64,000 nucleotides of DNA from Ferroplasma acidiphilum (GCF_002078355.1 NZ_CP015363.1:62001-126000), one strand, 5' to 3'. Positions 8,347 through 17,887 are shown, numbered from the stretch's first letter. Notes: generated from the letters alone by a model not told the origin. Made by a program: numbers and translations.

Positions 8347-9429
8347 TTACATTTCATCTTCTATAACTTTGGATGCAAGTGAAACATTATATATTCTCGA
8401 TTTTCCACGTAAATCCATATCCGGAGCAATTATGCTGTCCACGATTTCCGAGTTTTCACCTATTACACAATTTCTCATTATCACAGAATTCCTGATTTTG
8501 GTATTTTCCCTGACAGTAACATTATCCATCAACAGAGAATTTGTTATTTCAACATTATTTCCAATATTTTCGTTATCATAAAGGGCTGAATCTTTGATGT
8601 GAACATTATCACCTGCCTTTATGTTTCTTCCTATATAACATTTCTCTATCCCGGTATTATGGATTCCTGCCATATCAAGTATTATATTCTTCCCTTTTAT
8701 CAAATCCCCATCGCTTAATTTGCCATATTTCTCCACCATAATCTGGTTTGCAGTTATAAGGTCATTAGGCCTTCCAGTATCAAGCCACACACCCTTTCCC
8801 ATATAACCATATATATCTATGTTTCTCTTCATAAGTTCCGGAAACAGGTCCTTGGCAAAATCATAGGGCATTGTTGTTATATAATCCAGAATTTCCGGTT
8901 CTATAACGTAAATTCCCGTACTGGCAATATGGGAAAATGTCTGGTCCCTGTCCGGTTTTTCCAAAAATCTAACAATCCTGTTATTTTCCATTTCCACTAT
9001 TCCAAATTGCCTCGGATCTTCTACTTCAGTTAAGACTATTGTTACCATTGCCTTATTTTTTTTATGAAAATTTATTATATCTGAAATATTAAAATCAGAA
9101 AGTATGTCTCCGCTTCCAACAATTAAAGTATCATCTATAAAATTTGAGACCATTTTTACGCTTCCAGCTGTTCCTGCGGGTTCTTTCTCTACTGAGAAGA
9201 GTATAGCCTGGTCATTATGCCTGTTTTCTATAATGCTTGTTATCAGCGAACTGAATTTATATCCTGTTGTGATTATAACATCTTTTATTCCGGCATTGTA
9301 ATAAGAGTCCAGCAAATACAGCATGCATGGTTTGCCAGCAATTGGAACTACAGGCTTTGGAATTGAATATGTTATAGGCCTTAAGCGGGTACCCTTCCCG
9401 CCTGCCATAACAACAGCTTTAATACTCAT
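8347..9429 (-). CDS. NDP-sugar nucleotidyltransferase (mannose-1-phosphate guanylyltransferase / GlmU-like)
   Basis: About 360 residues. The N-terminal nucleotidyltransferase domain starts with AVVMAGGKGTRLRPIT and KPVVPIAGKPC, the sugar-nucleotide synthase signature. VGSGDILSDF holds the metal-binding Asp. From about residue 250 the protein turns into a left-handed beta helix with hexapeptide repeats such as NIGNNVEITNSLLMDNVTV. These enzymes activate sugars for glycans or glycoproteins; whether the sugar is mannose, glucose or GlcNAc is not clear. The ATG at 9429 is chosen over one at 9450 because MSIKAVV begins the first strand. The gene converges on the split DUF131 gene. Confidence 0.87.
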   Translation of the reverse strand: MSIKAVVMAGGKGTRLRPITYSIPKPVVPIAGKPCMLYLLDSYYNAGIKDVIITTGYKFSSLITSIIENRHNDQAILFSVEKEPAGTAGSVKMVSNFIDDTLIVGSGDILSDFNISDIINFHKKNKAMVTIVLTEVEDPRQFGIVEMENNRIVRFLEKPDRDQTFSHIASTGIYVIEPEILDYITTMPYDFAKDLFPELMKRNIDIYGYMGKGVWLDTGRPNDLITANQIMVEKYGKLSDGDLIKGKNIILDMAGIHNTGIEKCYIGRNIKAGDNVHIKDSALYDNENIGNNVEITNSLLMDNVTVRENTKIRNSVIMRNCVIGENSEIVDSIIAPDMDLRGKSRIYNVSLASKVIEDEM

Positions 9430-9450
9430 AAAATTGGATAATATAATCAT

Positions 9451-9753
9451 TTATATTATTTTGTATTATATATACTGGAATGCAGGTTTATGCAGCAATA
9501 TGCGAATAAGAATTTATTGTAAGGCGTATATAACCGGCATAAATAACATTAATTTCTTATATAACATAGTTGAACATATTATGGTCAGCTGGTTTATAAA
9601 ATAAATAATCATGATTATTATATTTTCCAGGTATCTGTAAAGCCACGCAACCTGATGTTAACGATATTATAGCATACAGCCGGTTTCTCCTCCTGCCTCT
9701 GTTAATTTATCCTGTGTACCCGGAGCCTTTGCCGGCCTTTTGGCCATGTATAT
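9451..9753. other. Intergenic region between divergent genes, no gene seen
   Basis: About 300 bp of AT-rich sequence between the nucleotidyltransferase and the solute-binding protein. It contains several TATA-like runs on both strands, and must hold both promoters, but I can not assign one with confidence. No RNA gene or coding frame stands out. Confidence 0.5.
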
Positions 9754-12165
9754 ATGCCACTATTAGAAAACCTTAATTATCCAATTTTAAATAACGTCTG
9801 CATGAAATCCAGCATGCCAGATCCCGAGACTTATCCAAAAAAACCAAGGTCTACAAGAAAAAAATGGTATGCTGTAATTATAGTTCTCGTACTTATAATA
9901 TCATCATTAGGGGTCCTTTCTCTATTACACCCTGAATCTAAATCTCCTGATATTTCTGTGGATACCGCTCCAAATTATCTGAAAACCGGGAGTAACTATA
10001 CCATATCACTGAAAGCAAATGAGCCCTATAAAACGCTGACAATTTTCTGGGGAGACGGCAACAGTACAGCATTAAATTATACACAGGAAACAGTATCAGT
10101 ATCGCACATGTATGATAGTCCTGGCATATACTATATATACTACATAGCAAATTTTACATCAGGGCCGGAGGAATTCAACACATACATCCCTGTTTATGTT
10201 GAAAGTGCAGGCACCGGCAATAGAACGGCGGAAGGGACACTCACAATCCTGAAAAGCTCTATTTCTCCTGTAGTCGCAAACTCTAATATATATAGCAATA
10301 ACACAACTATAGGAATGAATATCAGCAATGCAGGAAACCCCTCAAATTCAACATTTACAATAGTAAACCAGACATTGTATGTTTATAAAAATGGGGGTTT
10401 AAATAAAACACTTTCTCCTGGAAATAATGACACACTTACAGTTAATACCGGATATTATATGCTAAAACTTTCAACTATTACAGGCAATAAGGCCGGAACA
10501 AATTATACAACTTATTATTACATGGATATTCCGGTAAATCCAGCCGCGAAACTATATATTAATACCGTTAACAATTCAATAGTGATGGATAGCCTTACGC
10601 CATACGCAAATCTTAATCCCCAGGAAGCTTATACAACATCTGAACTTGAAATACTTGGCAATATAGAGGAAACCCTTGTGGGAAATGGCAGTTCCGGGTA
10701 CTTCCCTGAAATTGCTGCTTCCCTCCCATCCCCACATGGGAAGAGCTATACTTTCAATATAAGCAGCAAGGCTAAATTTTCTACAGGGCAACCGGTAACT
10801 GCTTACGATGTTTATTATTCACTTGTTATGGACCTCCTTCTGGAAAATAAAGAGCCACAGACCCCTGGATGGCTACTTGCCCAGTATCTCTTGCCTGGGA
10901 ATTACCATAGCACAGATAATTATACAAATATAAAGAATGCAATAGCATATAATAATTCCACACAGACTGTCACCCTGAATTTTACAGCAAAACTTCAACC
11001 AGATACAGTATTCAGCATACTTTCTTCTCCCGGGACATTTATATCTTCATATTCTTATTTAGTGCAGAACGGTGAAAATTTAACATTGTCGCCAGCAGGG
11101 GTTAGGGCGTTTGAGAACAGCAATAAAACATATGCAATGTCGGGTGCCATTTCAGATGGTCCCTATATGATATTATCTTCAGTTCCGGGTGAATACATCA
11201 CAATGGTAAGAAACCCGTTTTTCATTGGAAATGCCAATAACAGCGTTCCTACAATAAATTCAGTTACAATTGATTACATAAGCCAGTATTCATCTATTTA
11301 TCAGGATTTAAGATTTAATACTTCCCAGCTGGCTATTTTCCCTGATACATATCCATATACTTCATATTTAACAACTGTTAAACCATATAATAATTCCTAT
11401 AACGTTTCAACCATATACGACTTTAATGCCAATGTAAATAAAACTATTCTGGGAAAATATACAGACCAGGTAAATTTCCCCGCAAACTTATTTTCTAACA
11501 TAACTGTCAGAGAGGCTTTCATGGAAGCCTATCCTGGAAATAATTTAACATCCGCGGAGGCTTTGTGGAAGTCATTTATTAGCAATACAACTACCTCGAG
11601 CAGGTTCCATATTGATCCCTCCGGGAAGTATAATAACAAACCGCTGGAGATCCCTATATTTGCCATGCCGCTGGTTTCCGGTCCAAATCTGTCCCAATTT
11701 GCCGCGAACCTTAAGGAAATGACAAATAATAGCTCCAGTTTTTCCATTGTTACAGAGCCAGTGTCGTTCTTCAATGAATACACATATTCAGGATTGAACC
11801 CTATGCCTATATATGAAACTATAACTGCAGAAAACATGAATTTATCCGCATATTATAGTTACCTGGGCAGCACTATGAACTATACCCACGCCTACAATAA
11901 TGGATTCAGCAATTATTCATTTGCTGCAAGCCATATGAACCAGTCAATTATTATGAGCCAGTTAAATTCCAATATATCCAGCTTAGTTATGAATTATAAC
12001 CAGACCAATCTCAATAAAACAAAATCACTTATGAACAGCCTTTATCTGTACATAAATACCTCCAGGAGCATAAATACGAAGCTTTACCTGCAAAATTATA
12101 TAACTGCCGGGAACGGCACATTCGATAGCCAGGGAATTGTTATTTTCAACAGGCTTTCGATGTAG
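9754..12165 (+). CDS. Membrane-anchored ABC transporter substrate-binding protein, family 5, with PKD-like domain
   Basis: An 803-residue surface protein. A basic N-terminus is followed by one membrane helix (about residues 43-60) that anchors it outside. Residues about 70-150 look like a PKD domain (FWGDGNST, then HMYDSPGIYYIYY). From about residue 265 the protein follows the peptide-binding SBP family 5, with the AYDVYYSL block and the GPYMILSSVPGEYITMVRNP block typical of OppA/DppA. It is rich in Asn, Ser and Thr with many N-x-S/T sites, as in glycosylated archaeal surface proteins. It converges on the transporter operon 12168-15139. An ATG at 9802 is an alternative start. Confidence 0.87.
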   Translation: MPLLENLNYPILNNVCMKSSMPDPETYPKKPRSTRKKWYAVIIVLVLIISSLGVLSLLHPESKSPDISVDTAPNYLKTGSNYTISLKANEPYKTLTIFWGDGNSTALNYTQETVSVSHMYDSPGIYYIYYIANFTSGPEEFNTYIPVYVESAGTGNRTAEGTLTILKSSISPVVANSNIYSNNTTIGMNISNAGNPSNSTFTIVNQTLYVYKNGGLNKTLSPGNNDTLTVNTGYYMLKLSTITGNKAGTNYTTYYYMDIPVNPAAKLYINTVNNSIVMDSLTPYANLNPQEAYTTSELEILGNIEETLVGNGSSGYFPEIAASLPSPHGKSYTFNISSKAKFSTGQPVTAYDVYYSLVMDLLLENKEPQTPGWLLAQYLLPGNYHSTDNYTNIKNAIAYNNSTQTVTLNFTAKLQPDTVFSILSSPGTFISSYSYLVQNGENLTLSPAGVRAFENSNKTYAMSGAISDGPYMILSSVPGEYITMVRNPFFIGNANNSVPTINSVTIDYISQYSSIYQDLRFNTSQLAIFPDTYPYTSYLTTVKPYNNSYNVSTIYDFNANVNKTILGKYTDQVNFPANLFSNITVREAFMEAYPGNNLTSAEALWKSFISNTTTSSRFHIDPSGKYNNKPLEIPIFAMPLVSGPNLSQFAANLKEMTNNSSSFSIVTEPVSFFNEYTYSGLNPMPIYETITAENMNLSAYYSYLGSTMNYTHAYNNGFSNYSFAASHMNQSIIMSQLNSNISSLVMNYNQTNLNKTKSLMNSLYLYINTSRSINTKLYLQNYITAGNGTFDSQGIVIFNRLSM

Positions 12166-12167
12166 CC

Positions 12168-13325
12168 CTATGCCCTTATAACCCTGTCAAATATTCTATT
12201 TTTGTTTTCAGCAACTTCATCATCTGTACAGATATACAGGCATGCCATATTCTGTATCGATTTAAGCCGTTTTATGAATTCAACAATTTCTGTTGCATGA
12301 CCTGGATTAAGGGTAATATCGGCAATTATAACACTTTTTCCTGTTAGAAACGCAAGGCAGGTCAAAAGCTTGTAGAGGTCTGAAATATTTGCATCTGTGG
12401 GAAATATGTCATAGATGCCTTCTTCATATTGAATGCCTGTAATGTTCATATAACTTTTAACCAGATTAATAATTTCAATTTTTAAAATATTTTCACTGTA
12501 TGATTTTGCAACCTTAAAATTCATAAAATTGAAATCCTTCCTTCCCTTTTTCATAACGGACTCCCTCTTCTTATGGATTTTATGGCATGATTCTCCATTT
12601 ACGTTGCATTCACAAATTTCTCCATTAAGCCCGTCAAGAGTTAACCTGTATCTGTAATAATTCCTCAACATAACCATATCAGCCAGATTAACACCGGTTT
12701 TTTCACCTATCATCAGAGCTGCTAGCAAATTTTCCCTATCTTTCGATTCTGATTTAAGGATATTATACATTTCTGTATACTTTGGGAGAACGCCAAAATC
12801 CTGTGATTTTATAATTGCATAGGTAAGCTTATCTTCTGCAGCATCAAAATTTTTTATAATTTCCCTTATTTCAACAAGCTTAATCATTTCCCTCCTTATT
12901 ATGGCATTAAGTGCCTCAATCCTCGTCTGATATGGGACAAAATCAAGTATCTGGCTGGAAATCTTTATTCCGGGATCGAAAGCATCCAAGGGATCAGGCG
13001 GTATGGGAAATATATCGCCCAGTAAGCGCCCCAGGATCCCTATCCTGTTCCCGTTGACCCTGAACTTTTTTATTTTAGTTATAAGTTCAACCATGTCCCT
13101 TCCACCGTGCATCAATTTGCCACCCGGTTCCATATTGTTAAATATATCAAAAACAAAAAGCCCTGTTATTCTAGAAATATTCCTATTTCTGGAATATAAG
13201 AGCACATCGCAATCCCATCCCAGATCAATATTCAGGTTTTCTATCTCAGTGATTCCGTTTAATTTTATGCTAAATTCCCTGAAAGAAATAGAATTTTCAT
13301 TTTCCTGATTATCATATTGTGGCAT
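12168..13325 (-). CDS. Degenerate OppD/DppD-like ABC subunit lacking catalytic motifs
   Basis: A 385-residue protein at the place where a dipeptide-transporter ATPase is expected. Its order of elements follows OppD: an N-terminal strand set (residues 16-36), a Walker A position that reads SRNRNISRIT instead of GxxGxGKST, a Q-loop-like IFPIPPDPLDAFDPG (105-119) matching IFQDPxxSLNP but without Gln, and near the end SVIIADITLNPGHATEIVEF (331-350) at the Walker B place without the Glu. LSGGQ is absent. Between them is an unusual insert of about 150 residues with Cys238, 240 and 247. The frame is intact, so it is kept as a protein, but it can hardly hydrolyse ATP. It overlaps the permease gene by 14 bp. 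Confidence 0.72.
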   Translation of the reverse strand: MPQYDNQENENSISFREFSIKLNGITEIENLNIDLGWDCDVLLYSRNRNISRITGLFVFDIFNNMEPGGKLMHGGRDMVELITKIKKFRVNGNRIGILGRLLGDIFPIPPDPLDAFDPGIKISSQILDFVPYQTRIEALNAIIRREMIKLVEIREIIKNFDAAEDKLTYAIIKSQDFGVLPKYTEMYNILKSESKDRENLLAALMIGEKTGVNLADMVMLRNYYRYRLTLDGLNGEICECNVNGESCHKIHKKRESVMKKGRKDFNFMNFKVAKSYSENILKIEIINLVKSYMNITGIQYEEGIYDIFPTDANISDLYKLLTCLAFLTGKSVIIADITLNPGHATEIVEFIKRLKSIQNMACLYICTDDEVAENKNRIFDRVIRA

Positions 13326-14133
13326 CGTCCGTACCCCCGTTCAGTTCATAGCTTAAAAGCGCAGCAAATCCAATAAACACTGTAATAAACGCAAGTGGAA
13401 AAATTATTACCCACCAGACACCGGATTGGATAAAAGTGCTTATGTTTCCATTGAGGTACATTATATTGCCTATATCCACTATGAAAGGATTATGAAAATA
13501 GAACCCGAAATAGGTAATTATTGTAACCACACCTGTAATGGCACCTAAATCAGTAATAAAATACGGCGCAAAGCCAGCCAGAATTTTTTTATAACTGTAT
13601 TGTTGCCTGTTTCCAGTATTATCATCAAAAAATTTTATGGACCTTAAAATGTAGAATGGAGACCATCCGGTAGAAATTGCAATAATTATTCCGATCTCCA
13701 TGGGCCTGGCGACATAGAGCACCAGAAGCATAACCAGTATATATGGGGCACTGGAGAAAATCTTCGTTATATAAATTATGGCTTTTCTGTAACCCCCCCC
13801 AATTTTTGCTGCTGTAAAGCCAATTGCGATTCCTGCTACGGATGAAATCAATAATGACGCAAGCATCACCGTGAAATCAAATTTTAATGAACCAAGAAGG
13901 GCGGGCAATAGCATTATGCTGTCATATGTTGTTCCAAGGTATAATTCCCATCCAGAGGATAATGAAGGCGAGTGTGGTGCAATACCATTGCCGTATCTGA
14001 ATGAAAGGAGTGTGCTGAGATTATGGACACCAAGATACTCTGGATATACAATATCCAGAACAAAGACCAGCAAATAAAGAAAGATCACCAGAGAACTTAT
14101 AAATATCAAGGCCCGCCTTAAATTAATCCGCAT
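13312..14133 (-). CDS. Oligopeptide-type ABC permease, DppC-like
   Basis: A 273-residue membrane protein with about six hydrophobic segments, in the order of the DppC/OppC family. A short N-terminal helix is followed by an external loop, then the core domain. The coupling-helix area contains GWSPFYILRSIKFF, in place of the EAA loop, and SAGIAIGF-like glycine-rich helix segments precede it. It overlaps the other permease (stop at 14123) by 11 bp and the degenerate ATPase-like gene by 14 bp, so the three are translated as a unit. Confidence 0.82.
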   Translation of the reverse strand: MRINLRRALIFISSLVIFLYLLVFVLDIVYPEYLGVHNLSTLLSFRYGNGIAPHSPSLSSGWELYLGTTYDSIMLLPALLGSLKFDFTVMLASLLISSVAGIAIGFTAAKIGGGYRKAIIYITKIFSSAPYILVMLLVLYVARPMEIGIIIAISTGWSPFYILRSIKFFDDNTGNRQQYSYKKILAGFAPYFITDLGAITGVVTIITYFGFYFHNPFIVDIGNIMYLNGNISTFIQSGVWWVIIFPLAFITVFIGFAALLSYELNGGTDDATI

Positions 14134-15139
14134 GTTTGACCTCCCTGTTCAGCAAATCTATAATGGCATCAAATATAATTACTATTATAGCAAGCATAAA
14201 TACACTGTATAGCCCCCCCATAAACCCGAAATTATAATTCATAAACGAATAAACTGCAAACTCCCCGAGGTTCATATATGAGAAAACGAAACTTATAAGA
14301 ACCAGCCCGCCAATAAATATGAGGAATACCGGTTTTAATTCCTCAAGAAGCCTGGAACGAATGCCCCTTTTTACATATAATATGTAATTATCCCTGAACG
14401 CATCCCTTGTTGTTCCGGCCCTCATGAAACTGCTGTTGTACACTATAGATGCTTCATGGCTTATATATACACTAAGGTATATGGTGGTTGGCACTAACAG
14501 GGCTATAAATGGCATTACCATATGTTTCAGATAATCAAATAACACAACAGGTGAATGGTGTATAAGGCTATCCAGAATAATTATGTTTGTCGGGGATGTA
14601 ATAAATAGCCCCTGCCCGGAATATGAAATCCAGCTATGCCCTATAATTGAATGTATTGAGAGTATGCTACCTGAGGGAAACCACCCCATGATTCCTGCAA
14701 AGACAGTAACGAGCGTAAGCCCTGATACCATGTAAAGAAATAGCAGCGGAAATATGCTCATGCTTAACCTTCTTACCGTTCTGAATGCTGTTCCTGAGTA
14801 GAAACCAATCAGATAGGCAAGTGCATATGATATAAGGAATGTGATAACCAGGAAAAATATTGTTTCAGGAAGAATAATTGAGACTGCACTTTTTACTGTG
14901 CCTGAATAAATCAAAGTATTCACGTTTCCCATTTTTCCGGTGATAAGGGCATAAAGAAAATAAAAATACTGGAAAAAATCATTTTCATGCAATCCAAGGG
15001 CGTTGATGGAAGTTCCGGGATAATCTTTTTTTAATATGATGACCGGAACAAATTTATAAATAATAAACAGGAGTATAGTAAAACCTATAAATATGAAAAA
15101 GTATTTTGCAAGAATATTTACAGGTTTCTGATTTTCCAT
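14123..15139 (-). CDS. Oligopeptide-type ABC permease, DppB-like
   Basis: A 338-residue membrane protein of the DppB/OppB type. It has an N-terminal helix, a long external loop, then core helices beginning with ILPETIFFLVITFLISYALAYLIG. GWFPSG near the middle corresponds to the conserved GWxPxxG of this family, and SFMRAGTTRDAFRDNYILYVKRG is the coupling loop that docks onto the ATPase. It is the first gene of the minus-strand operon. Confidence 0.87.
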   Translation of the reverse strand: MENQKPVNILAKYFFIFIGFTILLFIIYKFVPVIILKKDYPGTSINALGLHENDFFQYFYFLYALITGKMGNVNTLIYSGTVKSAVSIILPETIFFLVITFLISYALAYLIGFYSGTAFRTVRRLSMSIFPLLFLYMVSGLTLVTVFAGIMGWFPSGSILSIHSIIGHSWISYSGQGLFITSPTNIIILDSLIHHSPVVLFDYLKHMVMPFIALLVPTTIYLSVYISHEASIVYNSSFMRAGTTRDAFRDNYILYVKRGIRSRLLEELKPVFLIFIGGLVLISFVFSYMNLGEFAVYSFMNYNFGFMGGLYSVFMLAIIVIIFDAIIDLLNREVKHAD

Positions 15140-15194
15140 TATAAATTGCTGATAAGATTGATAAATTTAAATGTTTATGTCAGACAGCATAAGC

Positions 15195-15725
15195 CTAATC
15201 TCCATTCCACCCAGATGTAAAATATGTCATCAGCACATCATCAACATACCTGTCGCCAATCAGAAATTGCCGCTTCCTTACACCTTCATACTGGAACCCG
15301 AGATTCCTGTAAGCCTGAATTGCGTGGACGTTACTGGAAAATACCTCAAGGTTTATTTTCTCTATACCCTGCTGCTTTGACCATGAAATTGCATCCCGTA
15401 TCATCCCTGTACCCATGCCCATATGCCGGTATTCTTTTCTTATTGCAATTCCCAGGGATGCAACGTGCCTGTTTTTCCTGTACATGCCCCTCTGGATTGT
15501 TGTCACCCCGGCAATTTTGCCATTCAACTCGCAGACAAGTGTCAGGTCATCCTTATTCTTTAGTCTTTCCCGTTCTCCCCGCTCTGTCAATAAATAATAT
15601 TCACTCACAAGGTAAATTTTTTCATCCATGACGCTTTGCATGCATTCTATAATTCCCTTGGCATCCTCAGGGACTCCTCTCCTTATGGCATAATTTTCAA
15701 CTGCCCCGTCTCTTTTTAATATCAT
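15195..15725 (-). CDS. GNAT family N-acetyltransferase
   Basis: A 176-residue acetyltransferase. The acetyl-CoA pyrophosphate loop is RKEYRHMGMGTGMI around residues 96-109, followed by the NVHAIQAYRNLGFQYEG motif typical of RimJ/RimL or phosphinothricin-type members. The substrate is unknown. Its start overlaps the stop of the upstream winged-helix gene by 4 bp, so the two form an operon. Confidence 0.88.
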   Translation of the reverse strand: MILKRDGAVENYAIRRGVPEDAKGIIECMQSVMDEKIYLVSEYYLLTERGERERLKNKDDLTLVCELNGKIAGVTTIQRGMYRKNRHVASLGIAIRKEYRHMGMGTGMIRDAISWSKQQGIEKINLEVFSSNVHAIQAYRNLGFQYEGVRKRQFLIGDRYVDDVLMTYFTSGWNGD

Positions 15726-16045
15726 GATGATTCTAAAATGTTTTTCAATTCCCTGTAAATCTTCTCTATGTCCTCGGAACTTTCCCTTGCAGCTTTCAGT
15801 ATCTGATCCTTATTACCCAGGAAATCAGAGGTCAGAATAGCGCCCTCCCTTGATGCCTCAATAATTCCCTCGTGTTCCAGAATTCTGAGGGAATACCTGA
15901 TTTTATGTTCCGGTATCCCCGTCTGCTGGGACATTTTAATTATACCCAATGGCTGTTCCATAAGCAATGTTTTAATTATAGTCATATGCCGTTCCAGGGT
16001 TTCTATATTTTCCCGGATTTCCTTAAAAATCGAATAGTCATTCAT
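15722..16045 (-). CDS. Small winged-helix regulator-like protein
   Basis: About 107 residues. Residues 20-75 look like a winged helix: helices with IIKMSQQTGIPEHKIRYSLRILEHEGIIEAS, then a wing strand. A helical C-terminal tail could dimerise. The ATG at 16045 is preferred over a TTG at 16060. It is likely to be a local regulator, coupled to the acetyltransferase gene by a 4-bp overlap. No target is apparent. Confidence 0.7.
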   Translation of the reverse strand: MNDYSIFKEIRENIETLERHMTIIKTLLMEQPLGIIKMSQQTGIPEHKIRYSLRILEHEGIIEASREGAILTSDFLGNKDQILKAARESSEDIEKIYRELKNILESS

Positions 16046-16093
16046 GGTAACAAATAACAAGGCATTATTTATTACTTTTTAAAATAACCAAAT

Positions 16094-16336
16094 TTAGGAA
16101 TTTTTGATGGTTTCAGAGCTATAAATAACCTTATCCTTGTCTGTTATTGTAAACTTTGCTGTGGTATCAACAAGGGCACGTATCTTCTCAATCCTTTCCT
16201 CAATATACTCATCATATTTGTCAGGGTTTTTTGAATTTGCCTTAATTTTCAGCGTGTTATGCAGCAACGCAATCTGCAGTCGTATTTCGAATTGCTTCCG
16301 TTCATTAAAATTATTTATGTCAAAAGCCTTAACCAT
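16094..16336 (-). CDS. Small hypothetical protein (80 aa)
   Basis: An 80-residue charged protein with two predicted helices and a short beta end (TAKFTITDKDKVIYSS). No family is recognised. It starts 95 bp from the divergent rtcB gene and lies 49 bp upstream of the winged-helix gene, so it may be the first gene of that small operon. Confidence 0.6.
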   Translation of the reverse strand: MVKAFDINNFNERKQFEIRLQIALLHNTLKIKANSKNPDKYDEYIEERIEKIRALVDTTAKFTITDKDKVIYSSETIKNS

Positions 16337-16431
16337 TTAGCCCTTATTACTTTATTATTTTATTAATTTTTCCTATTTACGATTATCTGATGCTGGAAAA
16401 CAGTTATGTTTGATAATGTAATTTAGCATAA

Positions 16432-17859
16432 ATGGTACAGGTAAAAAAAATTGATGATTACCGGTATGAAATACCAAGAACCGGCAATATGCGTGTTCCA
16501 GGAACTATTTATATCAGTCAGGATCTTCTTGGAAATTTTACCGACGATGAACCCATAAAACAGGTAATGCATGTGGCATCCCTTCCCGGTATAGTAAAAA
16601 GCTCAATGGCAATGCCGGATATACATTTAGGTTATGGTTTCCCAATAGGTGGCGTGGCTGCCTTCGATTACGATGATGGGATAATATCCCCCGGTGGCGT
16701 TGGCTATGATATAAATTGTGGTGTTTCGCTTATAACTACTAACATAGATTATGATGAAGCCCGCGATAAAATAAATATCCTTCTGGATGAAATAAATAAA
16801 ACTGTACCGGCAGGAATTGATTATAAATCCAGTTTCCGTATAAGTATTGATGATGAAAATGAAATTCTGTCATCCGGAATTGAATGGGCATACAATAATG
16901 GGTATGCAACCAGGGAAGATATAGAAAGAACGGAAGAAAATGGAAAAATGCTTTCAGACATATCGGGCGTAAGTGAAAAGGCAATAAAAAGGGGCAAAAA
17001 TGAACTGGGAACACTGGGGGCAGGAAACCACTTTCTTGAAATGGACCGCATAGAGAGTATAATGGATGAAGCAAAGGCAAAGAAATTCGGGATTAATAAT
17101 AAAAATAACCTTGCCATAATGGTACATACCGGATCCCGCGGGCTTGGGCATCAGGTGGCTACTGACTATTTAATGCGCCTGAATGAGGAGGACAGCAGCA
17201 TTAAAAGCGAAGATGACCGGCAGCTCATATCTGCATACATACATAGCAGGACCGGGCAGGATTATATAAATGCAATGAATGCAGCTGCAAATTTCGGGTT
17301 TGTAAACAGGCAGATTATTACATATAAAATCAGAAAAGCCTTCGAAAAAATATTCGGTGAAGATTTCGAACATCTTGGAATAGAAACACTATATAGCCTG
17401 GCACATAACATGGCTAAGGCAGAAATGCATAATGTAGATGGCAATAAGAGAAAGTTAATGGTGCACAGGAAAGGCGCAACACGTGCTCTGCCAGCCTATG
17501 CCTCTTCAGGATATTTTAACGAAACAGGCCATCCGGTTATAATTCCAGGCAACATGGGTGGCCCATCCTATGTGATGGTAGGCATGCCAGGAAATGAGGA
17601 AATAACATTTTCCAGTTCATGCCACGGAGCCGGAAGAGTTTTGAGCAGAAAAAGGGCTAATGAGCAGTTCAATGCAGAAGATGTTGAAATGGAATTAAAA
17701 TCACGTGGAATATACCTGCGCGCTACAACAAAAAAAGCTATAATTGAGGAATCCCCTGGAAGCTATAAAAACATTGATGAGGTGGTGAGGGTAATTAACG
17801 GTGCAAAAATAGCTGCGCCCGTAGCAAGGCTAATGCCTGTAGCGGTCATGAAAGGATAG
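16432..17859 (+). CDS. rtcB: tRNA-splicing ligase RtcB
   Basis: A 475-residue RNA ligase that joins tRNA exon halves with a 2',3'-cyclic phosphate, using GTP and Mn. The metal ligands are visible: Asp93 and Cys96 in GYDINCG, His200 in GAGNHFLE and His232 in HTGSRG, with His325 in the AHN motif. The guanylylated histidine is His398 in SCHGAGR. Length is normal for an inteinless archaeal RtcB. It is monocistronic and starts with ATG at 16432. Confidence 0.96.
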   Translation: MVQVKKIDDYRYEIPRTGNMRVPGTIYISQDLLGNFTDDEPIKQVMHVASLPGIVKSSMAMPDIHLGYGFPIGGVAAFDYDDGIISPGGVGYDINCGVSLITTNIDYDEARDKINILLDEINKTVPAGIDYKSSFRISIDDENEILSSGIEWAYNNGYATREDIERTEENGKMLSDISGVSEKAIKRGKNELGTLGAGNHFLEMDRIESIMDEAKAKKFGINNKNNLAIMVHTGSRGLGHQVATDYLMRLNEEDSSIKSEDDRQLISAYIHSRTGQDYINAMNAAANFGFVNRQIITYKIRKAFEKIFGEDFEHLGIETLYSLAHNMAKAEMHNVDGNKRKLMVHRKGATRALPAYASSGYFNETGHPVIIPGNMGGPSYVMVGMPGNEEITFSSSCHGAGRVLSRKRANEQFNAEDVEMELKSRGIYLRATTKKAIIEESPGSYKNIDEVVRVINGAKIAAPVARLMPVAVMKG

Positions 17860-17887
17860 GATTATCGTTGTAACAATTATATATTTC

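Larger units (their letters stand above)
6892..8366 (+). pseudogene. DUF131 family membrane protein gene split by an IS5-family element
   Basis: The left part (6892-7162) encodes 90 residues with two membrane helices. The right part (8212-8366) supplies the rest. If the element and one 9-bp target copy are removed, the frame runs straight through (Glu codon formed from g7162 and aa8212-8213) to a TAA at 8364-8366, giving 141 residues. The restored C-terminal half contains GGFLMIGPIPVIFG and a third membrane helix, typical of the archaeal DUF131 family of unknown function. As it stands the gene would make a truncated protein with a short tail encoded by the element, ending at 7206. The restored gene overlaps the convergent nucleotidyltransferase gene by 20 bp. 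Confidence 0.88.

Noticed and set aside
9323-9604. A 93-codon plus-strand frame
   Set aside because: Its first half is antisense to the nucleotidyltransferase and the rest is low-complexity spacer.
12168-13325. The degenerate ATPase as a pseudogene
   Set aside because: The frame of 385 codons is intact and overlaps its neighbour in normal operon style, so a functional but non-catalytic protein is more likely than decay.
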